64,000 nucleotides of DNA from Sphingobacterium sp. CZ-UAM (GTDB lineage: Bacteria; Bacteroidota; Bacteroidia; Sphingobacteriales; Sphingobacteriaceae): NCBI RefSeq assembly GCF_002000245.1, contig NZ_MTCM01000004.1, positions 62,001-126,000 of the forward strand. Reading direction: 5' to 3'. Shown in pieces: positions 34,313 to 42,754 of the stretch (position 1 is the first letter of the stretch; each line of letters starts with the position of its first letter). The position numbers and the translations under genes were made by a program. Below the pieces are notes generated by a model. The model made no database searches. It had not been told where the DNA came from and was given only the letters and a program-made list of their open reading frames with translations.

Positions 34313-35134
34313 ATGGAAAATTCAATTATACCGTCCATCTGGTTTGATCAAAATGCGAAGGAAGCTTTTGATCTATACAGCCAGACCTTCCCGAACAGCC
34401 AAGTCACAGGCAATTCCCCGATTGTTGTTGAGGCGCAGCTCAATGGCGTAAAATTTATCGGCATCAACGGCGGGCCGATGTTCAAACCAAATCCGTCCAT
34501 ATCCTTTATGGTGATCTGCGAATCCAAAGAAGAGGTTGACCGTATCTGGAATGTATTTTCGCCGGATGGTAGTATATTAATGCCTTTAGACAACTATCCT
34601 TGGAGCCCTTATTATGGTTGGGTAGCGGATAAATATGGTGTAAACTGGCAATTATACCAAGGTAAAGTCAGTGACACCAATCAGCAAGCAATTGTTCCCA
34701 CCCTGATGTATTGCGGCCCTCAGCAGGGTAAATGTGAAGCCGCACTAAAGTTTTACGAGGAATTATTTAAAGACTTCCGTAGCAATGGCATCATGCGCTA
34801 CGCGACAGGTGAATATGATGGCCAGATCCAACACAGCCAGTTCCTTGTCAACGGGTTTACCTTAATGGCCATGGACAGCGGAGTCACACAAAACTTTACT
34901 TTCAATGAAGGCATCTCCCTCACCATCATCTGCCAAGATCAGGCAGAAATTGACTATTACTGGAACCGCATTACCCAAAGGGGACAAGAAAGTCGCTGTG
35001 GCTGGTGTAAAGATGAATTTGGCGTAAGTTGGCAAATTGTACCGGCACAGATCTCCAGCTACCTTCAAAACCCAGGGGCCGGAGAAGCGCTCATGAAAAT
35101 GAATAAGATCATCATTAAAGATTTATTGGGATAA
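34313..35134 (+). CDS. VOC family protein, tandem PhnB-like domains
   Basis: A 273-residue protein made of two PhnB/3-demethylubiquinone-methyltransferase-like VOC domains. The first is 1-125 (IIPSIWFDQNAKEAFDLYS, SPYYGWVADKYGVNWQLYQ) and the second about 133-265 (PTLMYCGPQQGKCEAALKFY, GWCKDEFGVSWQIVP). VOC proteins bind metals and act as glyoxalases, dioxygenases or resistance proteins; this subgroup is uncharacterised. Last gene of the SRPBCC-DUF1801-YdeI-VOC run, then a strong convergent terminator. Confidence 0.88.
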   Translation: MENSIIPSIWFDQNAKEAFDLYSQTFPNSQVTGNSPIVVEAQLNGVKFIGINGGPMFKPNPSISFMVICESKEEVDRIWNVFSPDGSILMPLDNYPWSPYYGWVADKYGVNWQLYQGKVSDTNQQAIVPTLMYCGPQQGKCEAALKFYEELFKDFRSNGIMRYATGEYDGQIQHSQFLVNGFTLMAMDSGVTQNFTFNEGISLTIICQDQAEIDYYWNRITQRGQESRCGWCKDEFGVSWQIVPAQISSYLQNPGAGEALMKMNKIIIKDLLG

Positions 35135-35167
35135 GCCCGCCAAACAATGGCGGTACTCATTTAGAGG

Positions 35168-35205
35168 CATAAATAAAGGGGATAATGATATCCCCTTTAT
35201 TTATG
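35168..35205. terminator. Bidirectional terminator between VOC and sufE genes
   Basis: A perfect 17-bp stem (CATAAATAAAGGGGATA at 35168-35184, complement at 35189-35205) with loop ATGA, placed between convergent genes. Confidence 0.9.
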
Positions 35206-35209
35206 TAGG

Positions 35210-35629
35210 CTAGGCATTGACTTGCAATGCCAATGCGTATAATTTCATTTGTTTGATCATCGACAATAAGCCGTTAGCACGGGTTGGCGACAAGTGTTCT
35301 TTTAAACCTATTTCATCCACAAAATACAGGTCAGCATCAACAATTTCTTTTGCCGTATGCCCAGAAAGTACTTTAACCATCAGGCTAACCAAGCCCTTGG
35401 TGATAATCGCGTCACTATTCGCTGTAAAATACACCTTTCCGTCTTTAACCTCCGGGTACAGCCATACTTTGGACTGACAGCCTTTAATAATATATTCTTC
35501 CGTCTTATATTGCTCATCAATTAAAGGAACCTCTTTCCCGAGCTGAATGATGTACTCGTATTTTTCCATCCAATCCGTAAAGAAAGCGAAATCCTCAATT
35601 AATTCATTTTGTATTTCATTAATCGTCAT
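35210..35629 (-). CDS. sufE: SufE family sulfur acceptor
   Basis: A 139-residue sulfur-transfer protein that takes persulfide from SufS and passes it to the SufBCD scaffold for Fe-S cluster assembly. The acceptor cysteine is Cys51 in IIKGCQSKVWL. Also visible are the AIITKGLVSLMVKVLSG and LSPTRANGLLSMI segments of the family. It lies 11 bp downstream of sufS, so the pair is co-transcribed. The sufBCD genes are not in this window. Confidence 0.93.
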   Translation of the reverse strand: MTINEIQNELIEDFAFFTDWMEKYEYIIQLGKEVPLIDEQYKTEEYIIKGCQSKVWLYPEVKDGKVYFTANSDAIITKGLVSLMVKVLSGHTAKEIVDADLYFVDEIGLKEHLSPTRANGLLSMIKQMKLYALALQVNA

Positions 35630-35640
35630 AACCGTTTTTA

Positions 35641-36876
35641 TTACACCAACATATTGACTGCGCGTTGAATACCTGCAACCAAAATATCGATCTCTTCCTT
35701 TGTATTATAAAGTGCCAATGAAGCCCGGATCGTTCCAGGGATACCAAAGCGATCCATCACAGGTTGTGCACAGTGGTGCCCCGTACGCACAGCTATACCC
35801 AATTTATCCAATATTACCCCAACATCATAGGGATGTGTACCTTCAATGATAAATGAAATCACAGAACATTTCTGATCTGCGGTACCTATAAACTTCATTC
35901 CCGGAATCTGGGCTAATTTTTCCTGTGCATATTCCAGTAATTCATGCTCATAGGATTCAATATTTTTTAAGCCAATCGAATTGATATAGTCAATCGCCTC
36001 ATTCAAGCAGATTCCAGCTTCAATATTTGGAGTTCCGGCTTCAAATTTAAAAGGCAATTCATTATAGGTTGTCTTTTCGAAGGTTACTTCTTTGATCATA
36101 TCCCCACCACCTTGATAAGGAGGCATTGCGTTTAAGAGCTGTTCCTTACCATACAACACACCGACACCTGTAGGGCCATACATTTTATGTCCGGAGAAAA
36201 CTAAAAAATCAACGTCAAGATCCTGCACATCAATTTGTATATGTTGGACAGCTTGCGCAGCATCCACCAATACCACCGCTCCTCCTTGATGTGCAATCGA
36301 GATAATCTCCTTTACAGGATTGATCGTACCTAATGCATTGGAAACATAAGTTACGGCAACTAGCTTCGTCCTTTCGTTCAGCAGTTTCCGATAGGCATCC
36401 ATATCGAGCTCGCCCTTATCATTCATTGGAATAACACGGATCTTACAGCCTTTTTCATCACATAGCATCTGCCAAGGAACAATATTCGAATGGTGTTCCA
36501 TCGCAGAAATAATAATTTCATCTCCAGCGTTGATAAATGCTCTACCATAGCAGGTAGCAACCAAGTTAATACTGTCTGTCGTACCTTTGGTGATAATCAC
36601 CTGCTTGTCTTCAGGAGCATTGATAAAAGATTGAAGCTTTTTGCGGGTTACCTCAAAAGCATCTGTCGATATCTGACTCAGGTAATGAACCCCACGGTGT
36701 ACATTGCTATTCATATCCTTATAATAGTGTGCGATAGCATCAATTACCGTTGTCGGCTTCTGTGTCGTCGCACCGTTATCCAGATACACCAAAGGTTTGC
36801 CATTTACCTGTCTTTTTAGAATAGGAAAATCTGCGCGTATTTTATCTATATTATATGTTTCCAAAGTCGTCTCCAT
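35641..36876 (-). CDS. sufS: Cysteine desulfurase SufS
   Basis: A PLP enzyme of 411 residues (group II NifS-like) that releases sulfur from cysteine for Fe-S clusters. The PLP lysine is Lys231 in FSGHKMYGPTGVG and the persulfide-bearing cysteine is Cys369 in RTGHHCAQP, on the short loop typical of SufS. LDNGATTQKP and EHHSNIVPWQ are class signatures. Its product passes sulfur to SufE, encoded next in the operon. Confidence 0.96.
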   Translation of the reverse strand: METTLETYNIDKIRADFPILKRQVNGKPLVYLDNGATTQKPTTVIDAIAHYYKDMNSNVHRGVHYLSQISTDAFEVTRKKLQSFINAPEDKQVIITKGTTDSINLVATCYGRAFINAGDEIIISAMEHHSNIVPWQMLCDEKGCKIRVIPMNDKGELDMDAYRKLLNERTKLVAVTYVSNALGTINPVKEIISIAHQGGAVVLVDAAQAVQHIQIDVQDLDVDFLVFSGHKMYGPTGVGVLYGKEQLLNAMPPYQGGGDMIKEVTFEKTTYNELPFKFEAGTPNIEAGICLNEAIDYINSIGLKNIESYEHELLEYAQEKLAQIPGMKFIGTADQKCSVISFIIEGTHPYDVGVILDKLGIAVRTGHHCAQPVMDRFGIPGTIRASLALYNTKEEIDILVAGIQRAVNMLV

Positions 36877-37086
36877 AATTTATACAAAGTTAATAGTATT
36901 TTATCGAATACAGGGCCGACAATCTGTTTTTTATGTCATTATCAATCATCTGGATTTAATGATCAACCAAAATAAACATGACTTAATATGACAAAAGCGT
37001 CCCTTTCTACGCATCCTTTGCCATTTTAAACAATTCTATTCTGCTTTTATAATTTATTGCTGCTATTTATTTACCTTTGTATTGAT

Positions 37087-38082
37087 ATGCAAGAATTACC
37101 TCTAAATTTACCAGAAGGCTCACGTAAAGAAGTGATGGCCTACTTGGAGCCTTTCATGTTAAATGAAATGAGCGAATACCTGAAGCCTGTAGAAGAAATG
37201 TGGCAACCTGCTGATTTCCTTCCAGACGCTTCAAGGGATACTTTTTTTGAGGAAATACGAGATTTACAGGAAAGTGCCAAAGAACTATCGTATGATTTGG
37301 TCGCGGTATTGATTGGTGATACAATCACCGAAGAGGCCCTTCCTACCTATGAGTCCTGGTTGACCATGGTTGAGGATGTCGATAAAAACGAACAAGGTGG
37401 ATGGATGAAATGGGTTCGTGCATGGACTGCCGAAGAAAACCGTCACGGAGACCTGTTGAACAAATATCTTTATCTATCAGGTAGAATAGATATGCGTCAG
37501 TTTGAGATGTCGACACAGTATCTGATCCAAGATGGATTCGATATCGGCACCGGAGCTGATCCCTACCGCAACTTTATATATACTTCATTCCAGGAACTTG
37601 CAACCAACGTATCCCACCGTCGGGTATCAGGACTTTCTAAAAAAAGTGGCGATAAGCTTTTGGCGAAGATGTGTGGAGTCATTGCTTCGGACGAAGCTCG
37701 TCATGCGAAGGCATATATGTCTTTCATTTCAAAAGCCATGACCGTAGATCCGAGCGAAGTGATGATTGCGTTTGAAGATATGATGCGCAAGAAAATTGTT
37801 ATGCCAGCGCAGTTTTTAAGGGAAGCAGGCGAACCCCAAGGTGAAGCCTTTGCACATTTCTCGGATGCTGCACAGCGATTAGGCGTATATACTGCATTAG
37901 ATTATGTTGATATCCTGAAAGAACTTAATAATGAATGGAAGATTGATCAGGTTTCGGGACTAAATGATCAGGGTGAAAAAGCAAGAGATTATCTGCTAAA
38001 ATTACCGGACCGTCTAGCAAGATTGGCGGATCGTATGAAGGTTCCTGAAAAAGAATATAAATTCAAATGGATTTACGGATAA
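37087..38082 (+). CDS. Acyl-ACP desaturase
   Basis: A soluble di-iron desaturase of 331 residues (ferritin-like fold, PF03405) that puts a double bond in acyl chains while they are on acyl-carrier protein. The two EExRH-like iron motifs are present: AEENRHG and SDEARHAK. MKWVRAWTAEENRH and RRVSGLSKKSGDKLL are family blocks. This aerobic route to unsaturated fatty acids sets membrane fluidity. I chose the ATG at 37087 (MQELPLNL); the frame reaches back to 37057 with a hydrophobic, unlikely tail. Monocistronic with terminator. Confidence 0.92.
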   Translation: MQELPLNLPEGSRKEVMAYLEPFMLNEMSEYLKPVEEMWQPADFLPDASRDTFFEEIRDLQESAKELSYDLVAVLIGDTITEEALPTYESWLTMVEDVDKNEQGGWMKWVRAWTAEENRHGDLLNKYLYLSGRIDMRQFEMSTQYLIQDGFDIGTGADPYRNFIYTSFQELATNVSHRRVSGLSKKSGDKLLAKMCGVIASDEARHAKAYMSFISKAMTVDPSEVMIAFEDMMRKKIVMPAQFLREAGEPQGEAFAHFSDAAQRLGVYTALDYVDILKELNNEWKIDQVSGLNDQGEKARDYLLKLPDRLARLADRMKVPEKEYKFKWIYG

Positions 38083-38120
38083 CAAAAACGCTTGACCAGA
38101 AAAAGTCAAGCGTTTTTGTT
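38081..38120 (+). terminator. Terminator of the acyl-ACP desaturase gene
   Basis: AACAAAAACGCTTGAC and GTCAAGCGTTTTTGTT pair perfectly around an 8-nt loop; the stem overlaps the stop codon. Confidence 0.88.
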
Positions 38121-38159
38121 TTATGGCTCGTTCTCCAATGCAGCAAAATGCTAGTCATT

Positions 38160-38187
38160 CCACATTTCCGAGCAGATATGCTTCCAG
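38160..38187 (-). pseudogene. Possible relic of a POT transporter gene
   Basis: On the minus strand these 28 bp match the codons for the SEMWE region of the POT gene at 38864-40393 (its bases 40298-40325) at 20 of 28 positions, with 13 identical in a row (CTCGGAAATGTGG). The neighbouring bases show weak further similarity but stop codons are present. It may be the last trace of a deleted paralogue, or chance. Confidence 0.25.
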
Positions 38188-38371
38188 AAAGCAAAGGTAT
38201 TCTACAACGATTGCTTTAGGAACACTTATTTCGCCAAGTTATATTTATACATATTCTATACAATTATATAATAAAACCTAAATATATGTATTTTATGATA
38301 TATAAATAAAATACATTATTAAATTAAATAATAACATATAATCTGATATTAAAAACATCTATATTTATTTT

Positions 38372-38788
38372 CAGAACGGAGTCCGAGTATAATAGGAGAT
38401 TCAGTTATCCTTCGCCTATATAATGGGATCGATTCGCCCCTTATTCGGCCCTGAGAGCAGGTAAGAGCATTATGCTGCCGGGATGTCTACACCGTGAGAC
38501 CGTGTTTGACACGGACTCACCACGGACTCATGGTGCTCTCATCATGGACGCATTTCGAAGCTGATACGATGTTGTCCCGAAGCAGCTGTGGACAAGTAGC
38601 CTAGCAGTGTGGCGGAAACCAAATGTTTTCATATACTTGTCGTTATCGCTTTTCTCAGTGACCAACAAAGTATATCGAGTCCCAGAAAGCCATAATGAAA
38701 AATTTGCTTACAGCAATTAGTATAAAATATGCACAATCATAAGTTTAAAAAAAGGAGCAGATTCCTGATGAATCTGCTCCTTTTTTTT
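38372..38788 (+). ncRNA. Candidate structured non-coding RNA
   Basis: A GC-balanced block (about 38372-38660) inside very AT-rich DNA, with no reading frame of useful length. Clear stems include GTGAGACCGTGT/ACACGGACTCAC with a TTG loop (38494-38520), CACCA/TGGTG just after, GAGAGCA (38453-38459) with TGCTCTC (38533-38539), and TATAATAGG with CCTATATA near the start. A strong terminator follows on the same strand (38754-38788), and AT-rich promoter-like sequence lies before it (TATATTTA at about 38360). I could not match it to tmRNA, RNase P, SRP or a known riboswitch. Exact ends unknown. Confidence 0.45.
38754..38788. terminator. Strong terminator after the candidate RNA, also facing the POT gene
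   Basis: GGAGCAGATT (38754-38763) and AATCTGCTCC (38771-38780) form a perfect 10-bp stem with a 7-nt loop. Eight T follow on the plus strand, and an A-run precedes it, so it can stop transcripts from both sides: the candidate RNA (+) and the POT gene ending at 38864 (-). Confidence 0.9.
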
Positions 38789-38863
38789 GCCCTTATATAA
38801 AGGCTGGCTCAAACTGTAAAAACGCGCTATAAGATGCGTCTTCGGTGAATATTGTGTCAGGGA

Positions 38864-40393
38864 TTATTTTACATTTCCCATTAATTTCCGAACAACTGGT
38901 GACAATGCGATAAGTACGACACCGGCAATTAAAGAATACAGTCCCAATTGCTTATAACTTTCTGTATAAGTCATTAAGTTATCCGCTAATGAGCTTCCCG
39001 CTTTTGCTTCAGCCATACTCGCACCGATCAAACCTGCAACATATTGTCCATAGGCACTTGCCAGGAACCACATTCCCATCATAATACCCTGCAACCTTGC
39101 CGGGGATAGTTTCGTCATAATGGAGAGTCCGATTGGAGAAAGGCACAATTCCCCAATGGTAATAACCAACAGTGCAAGCGTAAAGATATCCAATGAGGTC
39201 ATGCCATCGTGGGAAAAAAGGCGTGTAGCAAAAAGCACGTAATAACCTAAGCCCAGAAAAACAAAGCCCAGGCCAAACTTGATAATGGTATTCGGTTCAA
39301 GCTTACGTCTTCCAAGCCAGATCCAGAATAGACCGAATAATGGCGCCAACGCAATAATAAATAATGCACCGCCAGAATTATTCACGCCATTAGGATCGAG
39401 CGTCATTACACCAAGTAGAGAATCATTCAGGTGCTCGGCAGCGAAGATACTCAGCGAACCGCCGCTTTGTTCATATATACCCCAAAAGATAATGGAAAAT
39501 AGGATGAATACCAGCGCAGCAATTAATTTGTTGCGTTCTTCCTTGGTCACTCTTGACATTTCATAGAAAAGATATAAGAGTGTCAAGGGTCCTATGGTAT
39601 ACATAAAGTAGTCCGTATATTGCGTTTTGGAGACCATGATCTGAATGACAGGTATAAAGATCAGGGTCAGCGCATATACAGCATATTCAACCCATTTAGG
39701 CAGAGCTTTCGTCTTTACAATAGCATCCGGATGCCCGGGCTGAAGTCCGATAGGTCCCAAATGTCTTTTGGTAAAGTGAAAATTGATCAAACTTGCCAAC
39801 ATCCCTATTGCGGCTAAACCAAAAGCAACATTCCAACGGTGAGGCTCGGAGATAAACGAACTCAGCATATAACCTTTACCAATGGCGACACAAACATATC
39901 CCCCCAAAAATGCACCTAGGTTAATCCCGGCATAGAATAAGGAAAAACCACCGTCACGACGGTTATCGCCATCCCGGTAAAGCTCTCCCACCATCGTAGA
40001 AATATTGGGTTTAAAGAAACCCGTACCAATAATAATAAATGAGAGGCCAAAAAAGAAATATTGATGTGGATCTGCTGCGAGGAAAAGACTTCCGACAATC
40101 ATCAATAAACCGCCCCAAAATAGTGATTTTCTAAAACCTAAAATTTTATCGGCAAAAAGTCCACCAATAAATGTAAACGCATAGACAAATGCCTGTGTAG
40201 CCCCATATTGTAAATTAGCCTCTTTCTTTGCAAAGTCTAACTCGTTAATCATAAAGAACACCAACATGCCCCGCATGCCATAAAAGCAAAACCGTTCCCA
40301 CATTTCCGAGAAAAATAAGCTCCAGATCTGCCTTGGGTACTTTCCCTTAAAATTTTGAATCTCCTCTAACGATTCGCGTGTACTCGCCTCCAT
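38864..40393 (-). CDS. POT family peptide transporter (copy 1)
   Basis: A proton-coupled di/tripeptide symporter of the PTR2/POT family, 509 residues with 12-14 membrane helices. Key motifs: SEMWERFCFYGMRG (ExxERF, proton coupling) in helix 1, GTGFFKPNISTMVGELY, and LFYAGINLGAFLGGY, the PTR2 signature. I chose the ATG at 40393 (MEASTRESLEE); an upstream TTG would run into the terminator hairpin of the next gene. Lies downstream of another POT gene on the same strand but with a terminator between them, so it likely has its own promoter. It is the most distinct of the four copies in the window. Confidence 0.92.
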   Translation of the reverse strand: MEASTRESLEEIQNFKGKYPRQIWSLFFSEMWERFCFYGMRGMLVFFMINELDFAKKEANLQYGATQAFVYAFTFIGGLFADKILGFRKSLFWGGLLMIVGSLFLAADPHQYFFFGLSFIIIGTGFFKPNISTMVGELYRDGDNRRDGGFSLFYAGINLGAFLGGYVCVAIGKGYMLSSFISEPHRWNVAFGLAAIGMLASLINFHFTKRHLGPIGLQPGHPDAIVKTKALPKWVEYAVYALTLIFIPVIQIMVSKTQYTDYFMYTIGPLTLLYLFYEMSRVTKEERNKLIAALVFILFSIIFWGIYEQSGGSLSIFAAEHLNDSLLGVMTLDPNGVNNSGGALFIIALAPLFGLFWIWLGRRKLEPNTIIKFGLGFVFLGLGYYVLFATRLFSHDGMTSLDIFTLALLVITIGELCLSPIGLSIMTKLSPARLQGIMMGMWFLASAYGQYVAGLIGASMAEAKAGSSLADNLMTYTESYKQLGLYSLIAGVVLIALSPVVRKLMGNVK

Positions 40394-40412
40394 ACTGTAT
40401 TTATTATTAATC

Positions 40413-40440
40413 AAAAAAGCTTCTTTCGTAAAAGAAGCTT
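40413..40440 (-). terminator. Terminator between POT copies 2 and 1
   Basis: On the minus strand AAGCTTCTTT and AAAGAAGCTT pair around a 4-nt loop, followed by six T, 10 bp after the stop of copy 2. Confidence 0.85.
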
Positions 40441-40449
40441 ATATAGTTA

Positions 40450-42225
40450 TTATTTAATTCCGTGCATCAATCTTTTGATCAAAGGATTGAATAGTATCAC
40501 TAACAATCCCGCGAAAGCTGGAATAGCTGTAAATAAAAAGAAAAAATGGCTCAATGAATATTCCTGCTGAATTGTTTCCACCTGTCCTCCCAATACCGCA
40601 GCAACCTTCTGCGCGATAGCAATAGCCAGATACCAGATACCGAACATAAAAGCCAACATCCGTGCAGGCACTAGTTTAGAAACATAAGATAAGCCCACTG
40701 GCGAGATAAACAATTCCCCCAGTGTATGAAATAGGTAAGTCAAAACAAGAAATACCATGGAGATTTTCACTCCCGGCGCTACTCCCCATGAGCCCAGCCC
40801 GATAATCAGGAATCCGATCGCAACTAAGATCAACCCAAATCCATATTTAAATGCAGCCGAGGGATTATATTTGGATTCCCATATCTTAGATACTGTAGAT
40901 GCCAGCGCAATGATAAAAAATGAGTTGAGAATTGAAAACCAGGATACTTTAATTTCTGAAGCTTCTTTATTAAATTCCTGATAAAGCATCCAGATTGCCG
41001 CACCCCAGATCAGTCCAAAACAGACAAACAATACGATATTGGAAATAGCGATCTTGTCCCAGGTCACTTTGGCCAGTTTTATTAGAACCCAGCTGATAAT
41101 TGATAAAGGAACGATCGTCAATAAACCATTGACCACATTAAATGTTGTCAATGCCGTGCCTGTAAGTGCTCTATCGATATTATCACGTGCCACAATCACC
41201 AAGGAGGTGGCTCCCTGCTCGAAACTCATGAAAAAGAAGATGAGGAAAAACGCCAAAAGCATTACGGCAAACATTCTGTCCCTAACGGTTTTGTCGTAAC
41301 GCAAAATCCGCGAAACGATGAGATAAATAAATAGGATCAATGCAATAATGACCATAATATACTGTCCTCTCAAAAAAGATGTATCCAATCCGGCAAAGAC
41401 ATCGATAATCCCATTTTTCGACAATGGATCATTAAAGGCATATACAAAACCTATTATCGATACAATACCGATCAACACATAGTCCTTTACCGTAAATGGA
41501 TTTTTGGTATCTGTATCGGTCTCGGTGACTGCTTCCTTTTCGCCTACAACAGACTTGTCCAAAATACCGAGGTTACCCATGAGCGGTTTTGCGAAAACAA
41601 ATTGTAATGTTCCGAGCAGCATAAAAATACCCGCCAGGCCAAATCCCCAATGCCAACCATAGGTTTCGGCAATATAACCACAGAGCATCATCCCGAAGAA
41701 AGCGCCCGCATTGACGCCCATATAAAATATGGTGTATGCGCCATCCTTCTTTTCAGGAAGGTCTTTATACATTTCGCCAAGGATTGAAGGCATGTTTGGT
41801 TTGAAAAACCCTGTTCCGATCACCAGGCAGATCAATCCCAAGAAAAACATGATTGCTGTATCAAAGGCCATTGCAGCATGTCCCAATGTCATGATTGCCG
41901 AACCGATAATAACCGCTTTTCGGGATCCAATGTATTTATCGGCAATGATTCCACCAAGTATTGGAGTCAGATAAAGCATCATGGCATATGTCCCATACAA
42001 GGCTCCAGCCTGTTGTGCTGTCCAGGCCCAACCAGAGAATGGGCTTCCCTGTATGACCGCTGCAGTTAAAAATTGCATCAATAGGACGCGCATTCCATAG
42101 AATGAAAAGCGTTCCCACATCTCCGTAAAGAAAAGTACGAACAGCCCTGAGCGCTGTCCCAGTACATTTGATTTAAAAAAATCATTCGACGGGCTAGTAG
42201 TTATATCCCCGTTTAATCTCCCCAT
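40450..42225 (-). CDS. POT family peptide transporter (copy 2)
   Basis: A POT/PTR2 symporter of 591 residues, longer than the others because of two extra helices and a polar loop (EKEAVTETDTDTKNPF) in the middle, the usual place for bacterial POT insert helices. Motifs: TEMWERFSFYGMR at the start, IGTGFFKPNMPSILGEMY, IFYMGVNAGAFFGM, and the C-terminal FISPVGLSYVSKLVPARM. It takes up small peptides with protons across the inner membrane. Specificity differences between the four copies cannot be told from sequence. Confidence 0.92.
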   Translation of the reverse strand: MGRLNGDITTSPSNDFFKSNVLGQRSGLFVLFFTEMWERFSFYGMRVLLMQFLTAAVIQGSPFSGWAWTAQQAGALYGTYAMMLYLTPILGGIIADKYIGSRKAVIIGSAIMTLGHAAMAFDTAIMFFLGLICLVIGTGFFKPNMPSILGEMYKDLPEKKDGAYTIFYMGVNAGAFFGMMLCGYIAETYGWHWGFGLAGIFMLLGTLQFVFAKPLMGNLGILDKSVVGEKEAVTETDTDTKNPFTVKDYVLIGIVSIIGFVYAFNDPLSKNGIIDVFAGLDTSFLRGQYIMVIIALILFIYLIVSRILRYDKTVRDRMFAVMLLAFFLIFFFMSFEQGATSLVIVARDNIDRALTGTALTTFNVVNGLLTIVPLSIISWVLIKLAKVTWDKIAISNIVLFVCFGLIWGAAIWMLYQEFNKEASEIKVSWFSILNSFFIIALASTVSKIWESKYNPSAAFKYGFGLILVAIGFLIIGLGSWGVAPGVKISMVFLVLTYLFHTLGELFISPVGLSYVSKLVPARMLAFMFGIWYLAIAIAQKVAAVLGGQVETIQQEYSLSHFFFLFTAIPAFAGLLVILFNPLIKRLMHGIK

Positions 42226-42306
42226 AAGTAATCAACCTTATTTTTATAAAATACTTACAAAGAAACAAAAACAAAATCACTTTTGGCCAAAATAAAGTTG
42301 CATAAA

Positions 42307-42337
42307 CAAAAAAAGACAATCCCTTTGGATTGCCTTT
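42307..42337 (-). terminator. Terminator of the XRE regulator gene
   Basis: On the minus strand GGCAATCC pairs with GGATTGTC (one G-T) around AAAG, followed by seven T, 23 bp after the stop. Confidence 0.85.
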
Positions 42338-42359
42338 TCAGTAACATTTTTAATATGTC

Positions 42360-42689
42360 CTATCTTTTGTGCAATTGTTCGTAAAGATCAATGACCTTTT
42401 TCTGAAGCTCGATCACTTCGCCATCACGTTGTTGCAACTTTTGCGTTAACGCATTGACTTCATTGACATACTCTTTATCTTCTTCTGAATCCGAAGTAGA
42501 TAATAGTTGAACAACTGTCAAATTGAATAATTTTGAGATTTGATTCAAGCGCGACAGATTCACATCTGTAATTCCTGTTTCAATTTTAGAAAATGCTGGG
42601 ATTGAGATATCCAATCGCTTTGCAACATCCTCTTGACTCCACCCTTTTTGGTGTCTAAGTAATCTAATTTTTTTTCCTAATGCATTCAT
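42360..42689 (-). CDS. XRE-family DNA-binding protein with coiled coil
   Basis: A 109-residue regulator. Residues 5-62 are a Cro/C1-type helix-turn-helix (IRLLRHQKGWSQEDVAKRL, ISIPAFSKIETG), and residues about 70-107 form a leucine-rich coiled coil (VNALTQKLQQRDGEVIELQ) that should dimerise it. Such small regulators are common in Bacteroidetes next to cell-wall or stress genes. Its targets are unknown; it follows the mpl operon on the same strand after 65 bp. Confidence 0.85.
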   Translation of the reverse strand: MNALGKKIRLLRHQKGWSQEDVAKRLDISIPAFSKIETGITDVNLSRLNQISKLFNLTVVQLLSTSDSEEDKEYVNEVNALTQKLQQRDGEVIELQKKVIDLYEQLHKR

Positions 42690-42754
42690 CTGGTAGATAT
42701 TTTAAACAAAAATAGCAAATAAAAATTAATTTACATTAAATTATAATATTTTCT

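Noticed and set aside
38372..38660. The GC-rich intergenic block as tmRNA, RNase P RNA or SRP RNA
   Set aside because: None of the conserved core sequences I know for these RNAs is present; no tRNA-like ends or encoded tag.
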